Source of the DNA: Collinsella stercoris DSM 13279
GTDB lineage: Bacteria > Actinomycetota > Coriobacteriia > Coriobacteriales > Coriobacteriaceae
NCBI RefSeq assembly: GCF_020735465.1
Contig: NZ_CP085935.1
Span: forward strand, 1 to 64,000
Length of the DNA stretch: 64,000 nucleotides
Reading direction: 5' to 3'
Each line of letters opens with the position of its first letter. Within the stretch, counting starts at the first letter, position 1. The position numbers and the translations under genes were made by a program. Shown here piece after piece: positions 18,601-26,026 of this stretch. The notes under the pieces were generated by a model. That model was not told where the DNA came from, did not search any database, and worked only from the letters and a program-made list of their open reading frames with translations.

Positions 18601-19831
18601 GGTTCTCGGCCGTCTTGGCAATGGCACCGCAGACGCCGCCCTTCTCGAATACGTTCCACAGCTGGGTGTGCTTCAAGGCGGGGTCTTTGGGGCTTTCGAG
18701 CTTCATTCCCGGGAAATTGGGGTCTTGATAGTCGAAGCGGTATTTGCTCGCCCAACCTCCCAGGATCTTCTGCCCCGCCGGGTAGTGCTGGCGCTCGTAG
18801 CTCGAGCGGTGATCTTCGATGGAGATGGCGTCGGCGTTGAGCTGCTCGCCGTAAAACACGGGGTCGTCGTAGGTCTTTTCGCCACCCGGAACGAACCAAC
18901 TGTATTCGGTGAAGGTGTAAGCGTTCAGGCGCTCACTCTCCTTCTGAGCCTCGGTCATGAGCGTATCGGTTGGCTTACCGTCCTTGTAGATGACGCGTTC
19001 CTTATCATCGTGGCCGACGAACCAGTTGGAGTAGTTGGCGAGCCAGGGAATCTCCTCGTCGGCGATGCGATTCTCGAAGACCCAGCGCATCATCTCGACG
19101 GGCAGCGCGTCGAAGATCTCCTTTTTGAAGTGATATTGCTCGCTGTGGGCGCGCAGGGTCTTGATGTGGCCGTAACGGGTGACGGGATCGGCCTTGACAT
19201 TGCTGCCGGTCCATAGCCTTGTGTTGTCGCACATGCCGAGGGCTGCGGAGACCATCATCTTGCGATAGACGAGACGGTCTTTCTCGTTGGTGTCTTTGAT
19301 GTCGCTTTCGTAGGCTTTTGCGAGGTTCACGAGTGTCGTGAGGGACTTGATGTGGCTTGCGTTGCCGCCGCCTCCCCTACCGCCGGGGACGCCGCCGGTC
19401 ACATAGAGCTCGAGCATCTGATGGTCGTTCAAAAGCCAGCTGAGGTATCGGGTGTTTTCCTCAGATGTTTGGGCCCATGTTACGAGCTCATCATATTTGA
19501 TCGTGTTGACCAGCCAGCGGCGCATAAGAAGGAGCTCGTTTTCGTCGCTGAGGGTGCCGGCGGCGATCTTGCTGGCGACCTCTTGCGGGGTTCCGAGTTC
19601 GGCGATCTGCTTATCGTATTCTTCGACCGTCTTGAGGTTGACTACCTCTGATGTTGCAGGCCGTGGTGCGGGGGCTGCCTGTTGATTCGGTTCAGCGGCG
19701 ATCGCTTGGGAGGGGGAGATTATCGATGATCCCACGGTCAGTGCGAGGCCGGCGGCTATCGCAAGGTGCTTGCACGTACGCGTTTGCCTCCGGCGCGGTT
19801 CAATGAGTTGGTCACCCGGATGTTGGGGCAT
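15635..19831 (-). CDS. LPxTG-anchored surface protein with Cys/His domain, F5/8C and Fn3-like domains
   Basis: A 1398-residue secreted protein anchored to peptidoglycan. Residues 1-46 form a signal peptide ending in AIAAE. The N-terminal half carries GVCGAIAKTAE followed by VCGQPGHAA (about 410-430), a spacing like the Cys and His of transglutaminase-type folds. Around 835-970 there is a discoidin (F5/8 type C)-like module with GRYIRIKATS. Two Fn3-like repeats follow, marked by TYYAYARIS and TVYDAYARVS, with a beta-domain between them. A Pro/Asn/Glu/Asp linker (about 1275-1345) leads to LPATG at about 1365, a hydrophobic helix and RKRVKR. AGGAGG precedes ATG 19831. A host-glycan or mucus-related role is guesswork; no named enzyme family is recognised. 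Confidence 0.8.
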   Translation of the reverse strand: MPQHPGDQLIEPRRRQTRTCKHLAIAAGLALTVGSSIISPSQAIAAEPNQQAAPAPRPATSEVVNLKTVEEYDKQIAELGTPQEVASKIAAGTLSDENELLLMRRWLVNTIKYDELVTWAQTSEENTRYLSWLLNDHQMLELYVTGGVPGGRGGGGNASHIKSLTTLVNLAKAYESDIKDTNEKDRLVYRKMMVSAALGMCDNTRLWTGSNVKADPVTRYGHIKTLRAHSEQYHFKKEIFDALPVEMMRWVFENRIADEEIPWLANYSNWFVGHDDKERVIYKDGKPTDTLMTEAQKESERLNAYTFTEYSWFVPGGEKTYDDPVFYGEQLNADAISIEDHRSSYERQHYPAGQKILGGWASKYRFDYQDPNFPGMKLESPKDPALKHTQLWNVFEKGGVCGAIAKTAENLSGVSGLPATVCGQPGHAACPRYEPIRVQLPNGKTDTRLGYTIQNDIYGWLTTNTPEVNHMLLGWEEVHRDTNGNESTKRYGGGPFILLATDALVDWDDFVKSFQLRVLADASASTEDKLAVINKAIEVQPFNLDATLAKVNLLEKKQATKEEWIELAEDVAKNYAYYPLPMHSFMKLIEQKGGQDVLGEVEGLRIGTLQTATQATATDVNQPDACIAVAKALLGKADSKIVLFSFDDTNKKDDKNDAGVLKLGPQFNNSSLKWQYSLDGGTKWTDVTDNKHEVTLRPDEIAAITAQNDIKVKLYGVQTVHAIDITEGIAPKGYSINDPERCVYLADGKSYDSVEVHYDGAWHSLERGKPLPEGKTLTLRSSAHGTALASKGDQTIELRPFRDAWDPADAKVVPAAQLKINDAAPIYGSSGAHRAVDGYFLGDQDEMWETAVTNDKYIVIDLGKTRTLKHLDIVARGYGGAGNIFAYELSCAPEGAPTLPQAEGDKGDPKVDPKAFSMVGTFNTKYSNGQVGPMVSRTTFDEPVTGRYIRIKATSTKGSTASAREFIFYEDPSQTPPAPAPIERTISVGVASTDSTMATLQAAPSDGASSGTIEYALLDSDRKPADNDWKQSPVFENLTPGATYYAYARISAADGYSAAVSEKHEFKTLDSHALDVIVPAFDPLQAGYTKEQIKPGTLTLINAGDKPATVTVKLNSEHFEIVGADNPITIDPKGKNESITIKPKEGLPIGEHLGSLSINYEAQGAQESFGTNVRVVVKGIERTIDVKAENVTETSVDLSATLSAGADDGTVEYALVKRGAGMPQGDAWQASAHFEGLESDTVYDAYARVSAGAAHAPATSHPVTVRTLASVTPEPDPEPNPNPEPNPNPDPEPNPNPEPNPNPDPEPNPNPDPNPNPDPNPNPDPNPDPAPEPEPAPDPDPNQGNSSQPAPGAGTSQQSGSNAALPATGDPATLAVAATGIGGALAAAIGALRKRVKR
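15800..16010. repeat. Hexanucleotide-based repeat coding the Pro/Asn linker
   Basis: Repeats of GGGTTC/GGGTCG text in 6, 12 and 18-nt blocks encode the EPNPNPDP-type linker of the surface protein. All indels in multiples of 6 keep frame, so linker length may vary between strains. Confidence 0.75.
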
Positions 19832-20138
19832 ATGTCCTCCTCAGGCTGTGTAAATGCACATGTGTAGTCCAATATTGCGGTGGGTATTATGCCATATTGG
19901 TGGTTCGAAGCGTGCAAGAAACCGGCAAAAAGCGATTCGTTCTTCGGTGGATGCTTGATTTCCAACTTCAACGAAACACCTTGACCGCATAGCGGGTTTC
20001 CGCACTCATCGATACGCGTCTCCTTGAGTTTTGGAAGTGTTTCGCTGAAGTTGGAAACCAGGCGGTGAAAAGTTTTGTCCGGACGGTGTCTTAGACTTGC
20101 TTCACAGTCGGAGGTGCGAATCAGAAGGGGCGGTTAAT
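19832..20138. other. Intergenic region before the decayed island
   Basis: About 307 nt without a gene, upstream of both the surface-protein gene and the DUF1016 pseudogene. The main structure is the inverted repeat at 19959-20057. The part next to the surface gene is AT-richer than its surroundings and probably holds that gene's promoter, but no hexamer pair is convincing. Confidence 0.5.
19959..20057. repeat. 99-bp inverted-repeat element
   Basis: The 21-nt ends (left TTTCCAACTTCAACGAAACA plus C at 19959-19979, right 20037-20057) are inverted copies matching at 20 of 21 positions, separated by 57 nt. It lies at the boundary between the surface-protein gene and the decayed accessory island. 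It could be a small mobile remnant or a protein-binding dyad. Confidence 0.6.
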
Positions 20139-20750
20139 ATGAGCGAGTTGGTCCAAGAAGGCGAAAACGCGGTCATTCTCGAGAGTTTCTACAAAGAGGT
20201 CGCCGGGATCCTCGATGCCGCACGCAACAGGGCGTACACCGCAGTGAACTTTGCGATGGTTGAGGCATATTGGGAAATCGGTCGTAGCATCGTTGAGCGG
20301 CAGGGCGGCGAGGAGCGCGCGTAGTATGGTGAGGCGCTGATCCAGGGAATGTCCAAGCGTTTGACTAAGGACTTTGGCAAGGGGTTCGACCCATCAAATC
20401 TTCGGTATATGCGACTGCTCTATCAGGCGTTTCCAATTCGTGGCGCACTGCGTCACGAATTGAGCTGGACGCACTACCGTAGGTTGTCCCGCATTGCCGA
20501 TCCGGACGCTCGCATTTGGTATATGAACGAGTGCACCGACGCCAAATGGAGCACGCGCCGGCTCGAGCGGCAGATTAATACGCTGTTTCGCGAGCGTTTG
20601 CTGGCGAGCAGGGACAAGGAGCTCGTCTCTTCGGAAATCGAGCGCCAAGAGCCGCCCAAGCGCCCGGAGGATATCATTCGCGATCCCTACGTGCTCGAGT
20701 TCCTTGGCTTTTCCGATGATGCTGCATTTCACGGATCGGCCGTGGGGTGA
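20139..20750 (+). pseudogene. DUF1016/YhcG-like PDDEXK nuclease, broken by a stop and truncated
   Basis: The frame from ATG 20139 encodes a DUF1016 N-terminal domain (FYKEVAGILDAARNRAYTAVN, YWEIGRSIVERQGG). An in-frame TAG at 20322-20324 interrupts it, and the same frame then resumes directly with YGEALIQGMSKRLTKDFG. The family usually reads E-Y at this point, so a single GAG-to-TAG change explains the stop. The second part runs through LRYMRLLYQAFP and RDPYVLEFLGF, then family similarity ends at about 20712, just before the C-terminal nuclease domain. Full-length relatives are around 340 residues. Such proteins occur in mobile or defence contexts. The gene is dead unless the stop is read through. 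Confidence 0.8.
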
Positions 20751-21390
20751 TATTGAGCGCATGAATCGCGACATGGTGGCGAACATCAACGCTCGCGTCG
20801 CCCCTAATGACGACCTGTATATCTTGGGCGACTACTCATTCAAGATGACTGCCGAGGCCGCTGCCGCGCTGCGCGCGAGCATCAATTGCCGCAAGGTCCA
20901 TCTCGTCCAGGGCAACCACGATAAGGACTGGACGCAGCGCGCGGTTGCGGACACGTTCATTGTGGAGCCGCCCATCGTCAAGCTCAACGTCCATGGGCAA
21001 AAGCTCATCTTGTCGCACTTCCCGCTTATGGACTGGCCTTCGATGTCGCACGGCAGTTGGTACCTGCACGGGCATATCCACAGTTGCGGCACGGTGTACA
21101 ACGAGCTCAACCGCAAGCAGGGACTTATGCGCTACGACGTCGGCGTGGACGCGAACAATTACCTGCCGGTGAGCTTGGACGAGATTCGCGTCTGGTTTGC
21201 CGATGTGGAGTATTGTGGGCGCGCCCGGTGGTGGGACTGGGTGAACGGCACGTATGGTCTGCAGGTTGCCGCTGCCTGCGAGCAGGTTCGCGAGGTGATG
21301 CGCGAACCGCAGGGCGGATACCAGACCGCCCAGGAATCCGCCGAAGCCGCGCGTGTGCGTTCGACAAGGCTACGAGGGCTCAAGCTGTAG
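20716..21390 (+). CDS. Calcineurin-like phosphoesterase, N-terminus missing
   Basis: A 224-residue metallophosphatase-type protein with LGDYSF, GNHDKDW, a histidine in SHFPL, and GHIHSCG, four of the five metal-binding blocks. The first block (D-x-H, normally within the first 12 residues) is absent: the frame opens at ATG 20716 with MMLHFTDRPW, which corresponds to about residue 15-25 of intact relatives. The sequence directly upstream belongs to the DUF1016 pseudogene, so a deletion appears to have removed the true start. Without the first metal ligands it is probably inactive. No ribosome site is seen before 20716. It may be better called a pseudogene. Confidence 0.65.
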   Translation: MMLHFTDRPWGDIERMNRDMVANINARVAPNDDLYILGDYSFKMTAEAAAALRASINCRKVHLVQGNHDKDWTQRAVADTFIVEPPIVKLNVHGQKLILSHFPLMDWPSMSHGSWYLHGHIHSCGTVYNELNRKQGLMRYDVGVDANNYLPVSLDEIRVWFADVEYCGRARWWDWVNGTYGLQVAAACEQVREVMREPQGGYQTAQESAEAARVRSTRLRGLKL

Positions 21391-21574
21391 ACGGATATCA
21401 CATCCAGGTTTAGCCGGGATCGGGTGGATCCGTTCGCCGTATGCTCCCCGTGCTTGCCTGTATAGCGGCAACACGGGCAATACTTGGGCTATCGGATACA
21501 CGGGGAAGGGGCGGCATCATGCAAGTCATCGAGGCGATCTAGAAGCATGTGATAACGCGGCGCCATTGGGAGTA

Positions 21575-21634
21575 AATCTTGCAACATGAAGTGTCAAGAT
21601 TCGCAAAAATCTTGCAATATGAGATTGCAAGATT
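21575..21634. promoter_or_regulatory. Two adjacent AATCTTG-type palindromes at the ATPase start
   Basis: AATCTTGCAA and TTGCAAGATT form a 10-bp dyad with a 7-nt centre at 21608-21634. A second, shorter dyad (AATCTTG / CAAGATT) spans 21575-21601. They straddle the apparent ATG at 21586 and look like operator sites or duplicated dyads left from a regulated element. Confidence 0.5.
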
Positions 21635-23006
21635 GGAAACGCGATGCGTGCGATCGTTGCCGAGAAAATACAGGTTTTTTTGACGATGGGGTACCCGAGG
21701 TATTCGACCGCGACCTTGATCTGGGCCCCGTCCTAGCCCCCGCCCGGGGTAACCTGGCAACTGTCGTTACGGGCATTCGCCGCTGTGGTAAAACGTATCG
21801 GTTATTCCAAGAAATGCATCGCATTATTCGAGAGGGTCACAACCCCGAGCACATCCTTTATTTCAATTTCGAAGATGAGCGGCTCAAACCCTACTCCCCT
21901 CAGCTCCTGTCCGAGGTTCTCGACACCTTTTTCGCCATGCGCCCATCGGCAAAGCGCGGGGGTGCCTTTTTGTTTTTCGACGAGATCCAGGAAGTTCCCG
22001 AATGGGGCGCATTCCTGCGGCGCGTCATCGACACGGAAAAGGTGACGCTCTACGTGACGGGTTCATCTTCAAAGATGCTGTCCACAGGGTTGGCCAGCGA
22101 GTTTCGCGGACGCTCGCTCTCACGCGAGCTGTTTCCCATGAGCTTTTCGGAGTTTGTGCGGTACTGCGGGGTTGAGCTCAAGGCCGCGGGGGAGGGGCTG
22201 CCGCAGGCGTTTGGCAGCACGATCTCTGTCCAGCTGCGCAATCTCCTGCCCGAATATTTGAAGCGCGAGGGTTTCATCGCAACACAGCCTTTTCCGCCAT
22301 CCGATAGGGTCTTGCTGCTGCAAGAGTATGCGTACAGGACCGTTAACATGGATGTCATCGAACGTTACGACGTTCGCAATCAGGTGGTCGCGACGCAGTT
22401 CCTCTCTCGTTGCCTGGCTTCGTCGGGGGCGTGAGCTCTCGGTTGATAAGCTTGTGGCGCAATTCAAGAGCGCGGGGATAGCGCAACATCGCGTGCAACG
22501 CTATCGAGTTTGCTTTCCTATTATCAGGAGGCGTACCTGCTCTTCGAATTAAAAGAGTTCTCGCGGGCACTGGCGCAAAATGCGAGGGCGGTTTCAAAGG
22601 TTTACGCAATCGACCCCGGAATGCTCATGGCGTTTCCCCCTCGGCAACGCAAGATGTGGCGCAGCGTTTGGAAACGGCGGTCTTTGCCAAGTTGAGAAGG
22701 TCGCTGACGACGCCTCGACAGGGTGCCTTGTCTCGACTTCTGCTTACCGAGGCGGGGAGCGCGCGGCATGAGGTCGATTTCGTGTTGGGCGACCCGCTGA
22801 TGGGTGTTGCGCACCAGCTGATTCAAGTTTCTTGCGATATGCAGAACGAAAAGACGCGCGGACGTGAAATTTCCGGCCTTGTGGCAGGCATGCGTCACCT
22901 TGGCTTGGACGAGGGTTGGATAGTGACGACGAACGAGGAAGATGAGCTGAAATTGGAAGGCGGCGTCATCCATATTGTTCCGGCTTGGAAGTGGCTGCTC
23001 GATTAA
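21586..23006 (+). pseudogene. AAA ATPase / DUF4143 family protein, disrupted by frameshifts
   Basis: The first frame (21586-22434) encodes the ATPase core, with Walker A VVTGIRRCGKTYRL, Walker B FLFFDEIQEVPEW and sensor YVTGSSSKML. It stops after LSRCLASSGA. Homologous text continues in a second frame (RGRELSVDKLVAQFKSAGI, about 22430-22495), a third (LLSYYQEAYLLFELKEF to KVYAIDPGMLM, about 22510-22635) and a fourth (VAQRLETAVF to VPAWKWLLD, to 23006). The last shift coincides with a run of five C at 22636-22640. Three frameshifts make a functional product unlikely. Intact relatives are about 400-450 residues and often lie in accessory regions. Confidence 0.85.
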
Positions 23007-23306
23007 AGGACGCGCAGTGCGGAGAGCAGAATTGGGGGCATCCCCTGCGCCGCTGAGGTTCTCAATGTTCCAAGCCTGTTAAGACCGCGTGAGCCGGGCG
23101 TTCTTCTAAGATGGAGCACCCGGCTTTCCTGTATGCTAATGAGCAATCGCGCGCATTGTGTGGGGAGGCTTGGGGCGTTGTGGCCTCGGCGTTGTCACCC
23201 GGGATGTGCCGCGTTGCGCCGAGCCGTGCTGTCTACGCGCCCCGGCAGTCTGTACACCAGCCGCCCGCTACGGCACGGGGCGGCACAGATCATCAAGGAG
23301 GAAGCA

Positions 23307-25103
23307 GTGGCACAAGACTGCACCGCCAATCCCGCAAACACCCATTCCATGCATACCCGTACCTGCGGCGAGCTTCGCGCCGAGAACGTGGGCGAGGAGG
23401 TCACTCTCACCGGTTGGGTGAGCCGTCGCCGTGACCATGGCGGCCTTATCTTCTGCGACCTTCGCGACCGCGAGGGCATCACGCAGATCAACTTCGATCC
23501 CGAGCACTCCGACGGCGACGCCTTCAAGATCGCCGAGACCATGCGTCCCGAGTGGCCCATCCTCGTACACGGCGTCGTGCGCGACCGCGGCCACGATGCG
23601 GTGAACCCCAAGCTCGCCACTGGCGAGATCGAGGTGCTCGTCGACCACGCCCAGGTGCTCAATCGCTCCAAGACCCCGCCGTTCCAGATCGAGGATGGTA
23701 TCGAGACCGCCGAGGACACGCGCCTGCGCTACCGTTACCTGGACCTCCGCCGCCCGGAGATGGCCGCGCGCCTGCGCCTGCGCTCCGACTTCACGTTCGC
23801 CATCCGCTCCGCCCTGCATGACCGCGCGTTCACCGAGGTGGAGACGCCGGCGCTTTTCAAGTCCACGCCCGAGGGCGCGCGTGACTTCGTGGTGCCCAGC
23901 CGCCTGCAGCCGGGCAACTTCTACGCCCTGCCGCAGTCCCCGCAGCTCCTCAAGCAGCTGCTCATGGTGGGCGGCGTCGAGCGCTACTACCAGGTTGCCA
24001 AGTGCTTCCGCGACGAGGACCTGCGCGCCGACCGCCAGCCTGAGTTCACGCAGGTGGACATCGAGATGAGCTTTGTCGAGCAGGATGACGTCATGTCGCA
24101 GCTCGAGGACGTGCTCTCCGACGCCTTTGCGCGTGTGGGCGTCGAGATGCCCACGCCGCTGCGCCGCATCTCCTACTGGGACGCCATGGACACCTACGGT
24201 TCGGACAAGCCCGACACCCGCTATGGCATGGAGCTCGTCGACCTGACCGACGTGTTCGCCTCCTCCGCCTTCAAGGTGTTCGCCAGCGCCGCCAACACGC
24301 AGGGCCACGTGGTCAAGGCCATCAACGCCAAGGGCGCCGGCACCTGGCCCCGCGCGCAGATCGACAAGCTGGCCAAGGTCGCCGCGACGTTCGGCGCCAA
24401 GGGCCTGGCTTGGATCGCCTTCCGCGAGGACGGCTCCATGAATAGCCCCATCGTCAAGTTCTTCACCGATGAAGAGATGGACGAGTTGCGCCGCCGCTGC
24501 GATGTCGAGCCTGGTGACCTGGTCATGTTCGCCGCCGGCCCGCGCCGCGAGTCCGACGAGATCCTGGGCGGCATGCGCTCCCACATGGCCGACGCCCTTA
24601 ACGTGCCGCGCGAGGGCCACGACTTCCTGTGGGTCGTGGACTTCCCGCTGTTCCACTGGGACGAGGACGGCCAGCGCTACGAGGCCGAGCACCAGCCCTT
24701 CACACTGCCGCACCTCGACGAGCTGCACCTGCTCGACGAGGACCCGCTCAAGATGGGTTCTTGCACCTACGACTTCGTCATGGACGGCTTCGAGGCCGGC
24801 GGCGGCGGCATGCGTATCCACGATGCCGAGCTGCAGCTCAAGATGCTCGAGTTCATGGGCTTTACTGAGGAGCGCGCCCGCGCCCAGTTCGGCTTCTTGA
24901 TGGAGGCCCTCGAGTTCGGCGCCCCGCCCATGGGCGGTTTCGCGCTCGGCCTCGACCGCGTGTGCATGCTGCTTGCCGGCACCGACTCCATCCGCGACGT
25001 CATGGCGTTCCCCAAGACGAGCAGCGGCTCCGACCTCATGTCCGCCGCCCCGTCTAAGGTGAGCTTGGCGCAGCTTAAAGAGGTCGGCCTCCGCCTCGAG
25101 TAA
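23307..25103 (+). CDS. aspS: Aspartyl-tRNA synthetase, bacterial type
   Basis: The class II synthetase for tRNA(Asp), 598 residues. It has an N-terminal OB-fold anticodon domain (TLTGWVSRRRDHGGLIF), motif 2 region FRDEDLRADRQPEFTQVDIE, the bacterial GAD insertion (about 310-430), and motif 3 GGFALGLDRV. GTG 23307 is chosen because AAGGAGG lies 5 nt upstream; the open frame reaches back to 23133 without family similarity. His44 replaces the Leu30 of E. coli AspRS. In characterised enzymes His at this site is associated with non-discriminating AspRS, which also charges tRNA(Asn). That would fit GatCAB elsewhere in the window. Confidence 0.96.
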   Translation: MAQDCTANPANTHSMHTRTCGELRAENVGEEVTLTGWVSRRRDHGGLIFCDLRDREGITQINFDPEHSDGDAFKIAETMRPEWPILVHGVVRDRGHDAVNPKLATGEIEVLVDHAQVLNRSKTPPFQIEDGIETAEDTRLRYRYLDLRRPEMAARLRLRSDFTFAIRSALHDRAFTEVETPALFKSTPEGARDFVVPSRLQPGNFYALPQSPQLLKQLLMVGGVERYYQVAKCFRDEDLRADRQPEFTQVDIEMSFVEQDDVMSQLEDVLSDAFARVGVEMPTPLRRISYWDAMDTYGSDKPDTRYGMELVDLTDVFASSAFKVFASAANTQGHVVKAINAKGAGTWPRAQIDKLAKVAATFGAKGLAWIAFREDGSMNSPIVKFFTDEEMDELRRRCDVEPGDLVMFAAGPRRESDEILGGMRSHMADALNVPREGHDFLWVVDFPLFHWDEDGQRYEAEHQPFTLPHLDELHLLDEDPLKMGSCTYDFVMDGFEAGGGGMRIHDAELQLKMLEFMGFTEERARAQFGFLMEALEFGAPPMGGFALGLDRVCMLLAGTDSIRDVMAFPKTSSGSDLMSAAPSKVSLAQLKEVGLRLE

Positions 25104-25142
25104 TCGGCTGTACGAGGCACCCGACCTTGCCCCTCAATCGTC

Positions 25143-25177
25143 GGGCGCCGCACGCAAGGCGTGCGCCCTCCTCTTTC
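25143..25177 (+). terminator. Probable aspS terminator
   Basis: A hairpin with GGGCGC/GCGCCC and ACGC/GCGT arms (3-nt bulge) lies 40 nt after the stop, followed by TCCTCTTTC. Confidence 0.5.
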
Positions 25178-25260
25178 AGGGCGATCTGGGGCGCCTGGGA
25201 AACCGAGCGGAATTATGGATGGTATCCCCCCATGCACCTCGTGCCTATGTGTGATTGTTT

Positions 25261-25296
25261 GGCAGCGCCCGCGCACCTCGTTGCGCGGGCGCTGCC
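25261..25296. repeat. Strong 15-bp hairpin
   Basis: A perfect stem of GGCAGCGCCCGCGCA with its complement and a 6-nt loop. It has no T-run on either side, and is 158 nt past aspS. It could be a secondary terminator or part of a small RNA. Confidence 0.6.
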
Positions 25297-25345
25297 ATAC
25301 CGATGGGGCCGGGCAGGGCCCAAGCTGGTCGGTTTTGCCGGCGAG

Positions 25346-25497
25346 ATGCCGCAAATTGGCCGAAAAGGTAACGAAATATGGAACGTCTTGAGTAAACCGT
25401 CCTTTCAGGGAGAAAAACCCCAGCTTACGTGGAGCCGAAACGTCCGTATACTCACCCTGTCGAGTTTTTCGTTACTTTTTCGGCCGATTTGCGGCAT
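25346..25497. repeat. 152-bp inverted-repeat element, MITE-like
   Basis: The 31-nt arms (25346-25376 and 25467-25497) are inverted copies differing at two positions; each contains GCCGCAAAT and GTAACGAAA-type text. The 90-nt core holds shorter nested dyads such as TGAGTA/TACTCA. No coding sequence is present. It resembles a small non-autonomous element or a structured RNA gene. Confidence 0.65.
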
Positions 25498-25658
25498 GCG
25501 GGTGCCGAGCGCGCCGCTCGTTCCCTCGTTTTCGACCCCTCCGACGCATCGCCGTCGTGTTTTGCTGCAATAAAGCGGTTGACGTTTCGCCGCCCATGCC
25601 AACCACACAGCTATGGGCGGGATGCGCGTTGTCGTTTGTTTGAACGGGTGGGTGAGTG

Positions 25659-25952
25659 TCACCGGTGTATCACCAGAGTTTCGATGGGTGTTACAACAAA
25701 GACAAGCCCATCTAGAATGAGTTGGTCGCCCACGAGAACATTAGCCGGTCTGGTGAACTTGTCTACGAGGAGGTTCACCCAGAGGGCTGCGAGCCACAGT
25801 ATCAAAACCATCCCAGTTGTATACAGAGACACAGCATAATCAAAGGGGTTGCGCGGGCCCAAGCCAGCGAATGTTGCCGGATCGTTGCTGGAAAAGCTGA
25901 TGAGATGTGCCTGCGCACGCAAGGCAAGTGCCCTCCGCGCGGTTTTACACAT
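25659..25952 (-). CDS. Possible small membrane protein or remnant, unknown function
   Basis: An open frame on the minus strand encodes up to 97 residues from ATG 25952. It ends with two hydrophobic segments (YTTGMVLILWLAALWVNLLV and LILDGLVFVVTPIETLV), and the composition is unlike the Arg/Pro/Ala-rich shadow frames typical of this DNA. No ribosome site precedes the ATG, and the start may lie elsewhere. No family is recognised. It could be the 3' end of a lost permease-like gene. Confidence 0.35.
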   Translation of the reverse strand: MCKTARRALALRAQAHLISFSSNDPATFAGLGPRNPFDYAVSLYTTGMVLILWLAALWVNLLVDKFTRPANVLVGDQLILDGLVFVVTPIETLVIHR

Positions 25953-25960
25953 GTGCAACG

Positions 25961-25991
25961 TTGAGACGGGTGCATGGCGAAGTTTTATACT
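25961..25991 (+). promoter_or_regulatory. Candidate promoter of the ROK kinase gene
   Basis: TTGAGA (25961-25966) and TATACT (25986-25991) with a 19-nt spacer, 35 nt before the GTG start. The spacing is slightly long. Confidence 0.4.
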
Positions 25992-26026
25992 TTGGGCAAG
26001 GATGTGCCTGACCTCGGGAGGTAATC

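Larger units (their letters stand above)
25104..26026. other. Long intergenic region between aspS and the ROK gene
   Basis: About 920 nt with no firm gene. It contains a probable aspS terminator (25143-25177), a strong 15-bp hairpin (25261-25296), a 152-bp inverted-repeat element (25346-25497), a possible small minus-strand membrane-protein fragment (25659-25952) and a candidate promoter for the ROK gene (25961-25991). Confidence 0.6.

Noticed and set aside
20704..20706. TTG start for the phosphoesterase
   Set aside because: It lies inside the DUF1016 remnant and has no ribosome site; the residues it adds (MAFP) do not belong to the phosphoesterase family.
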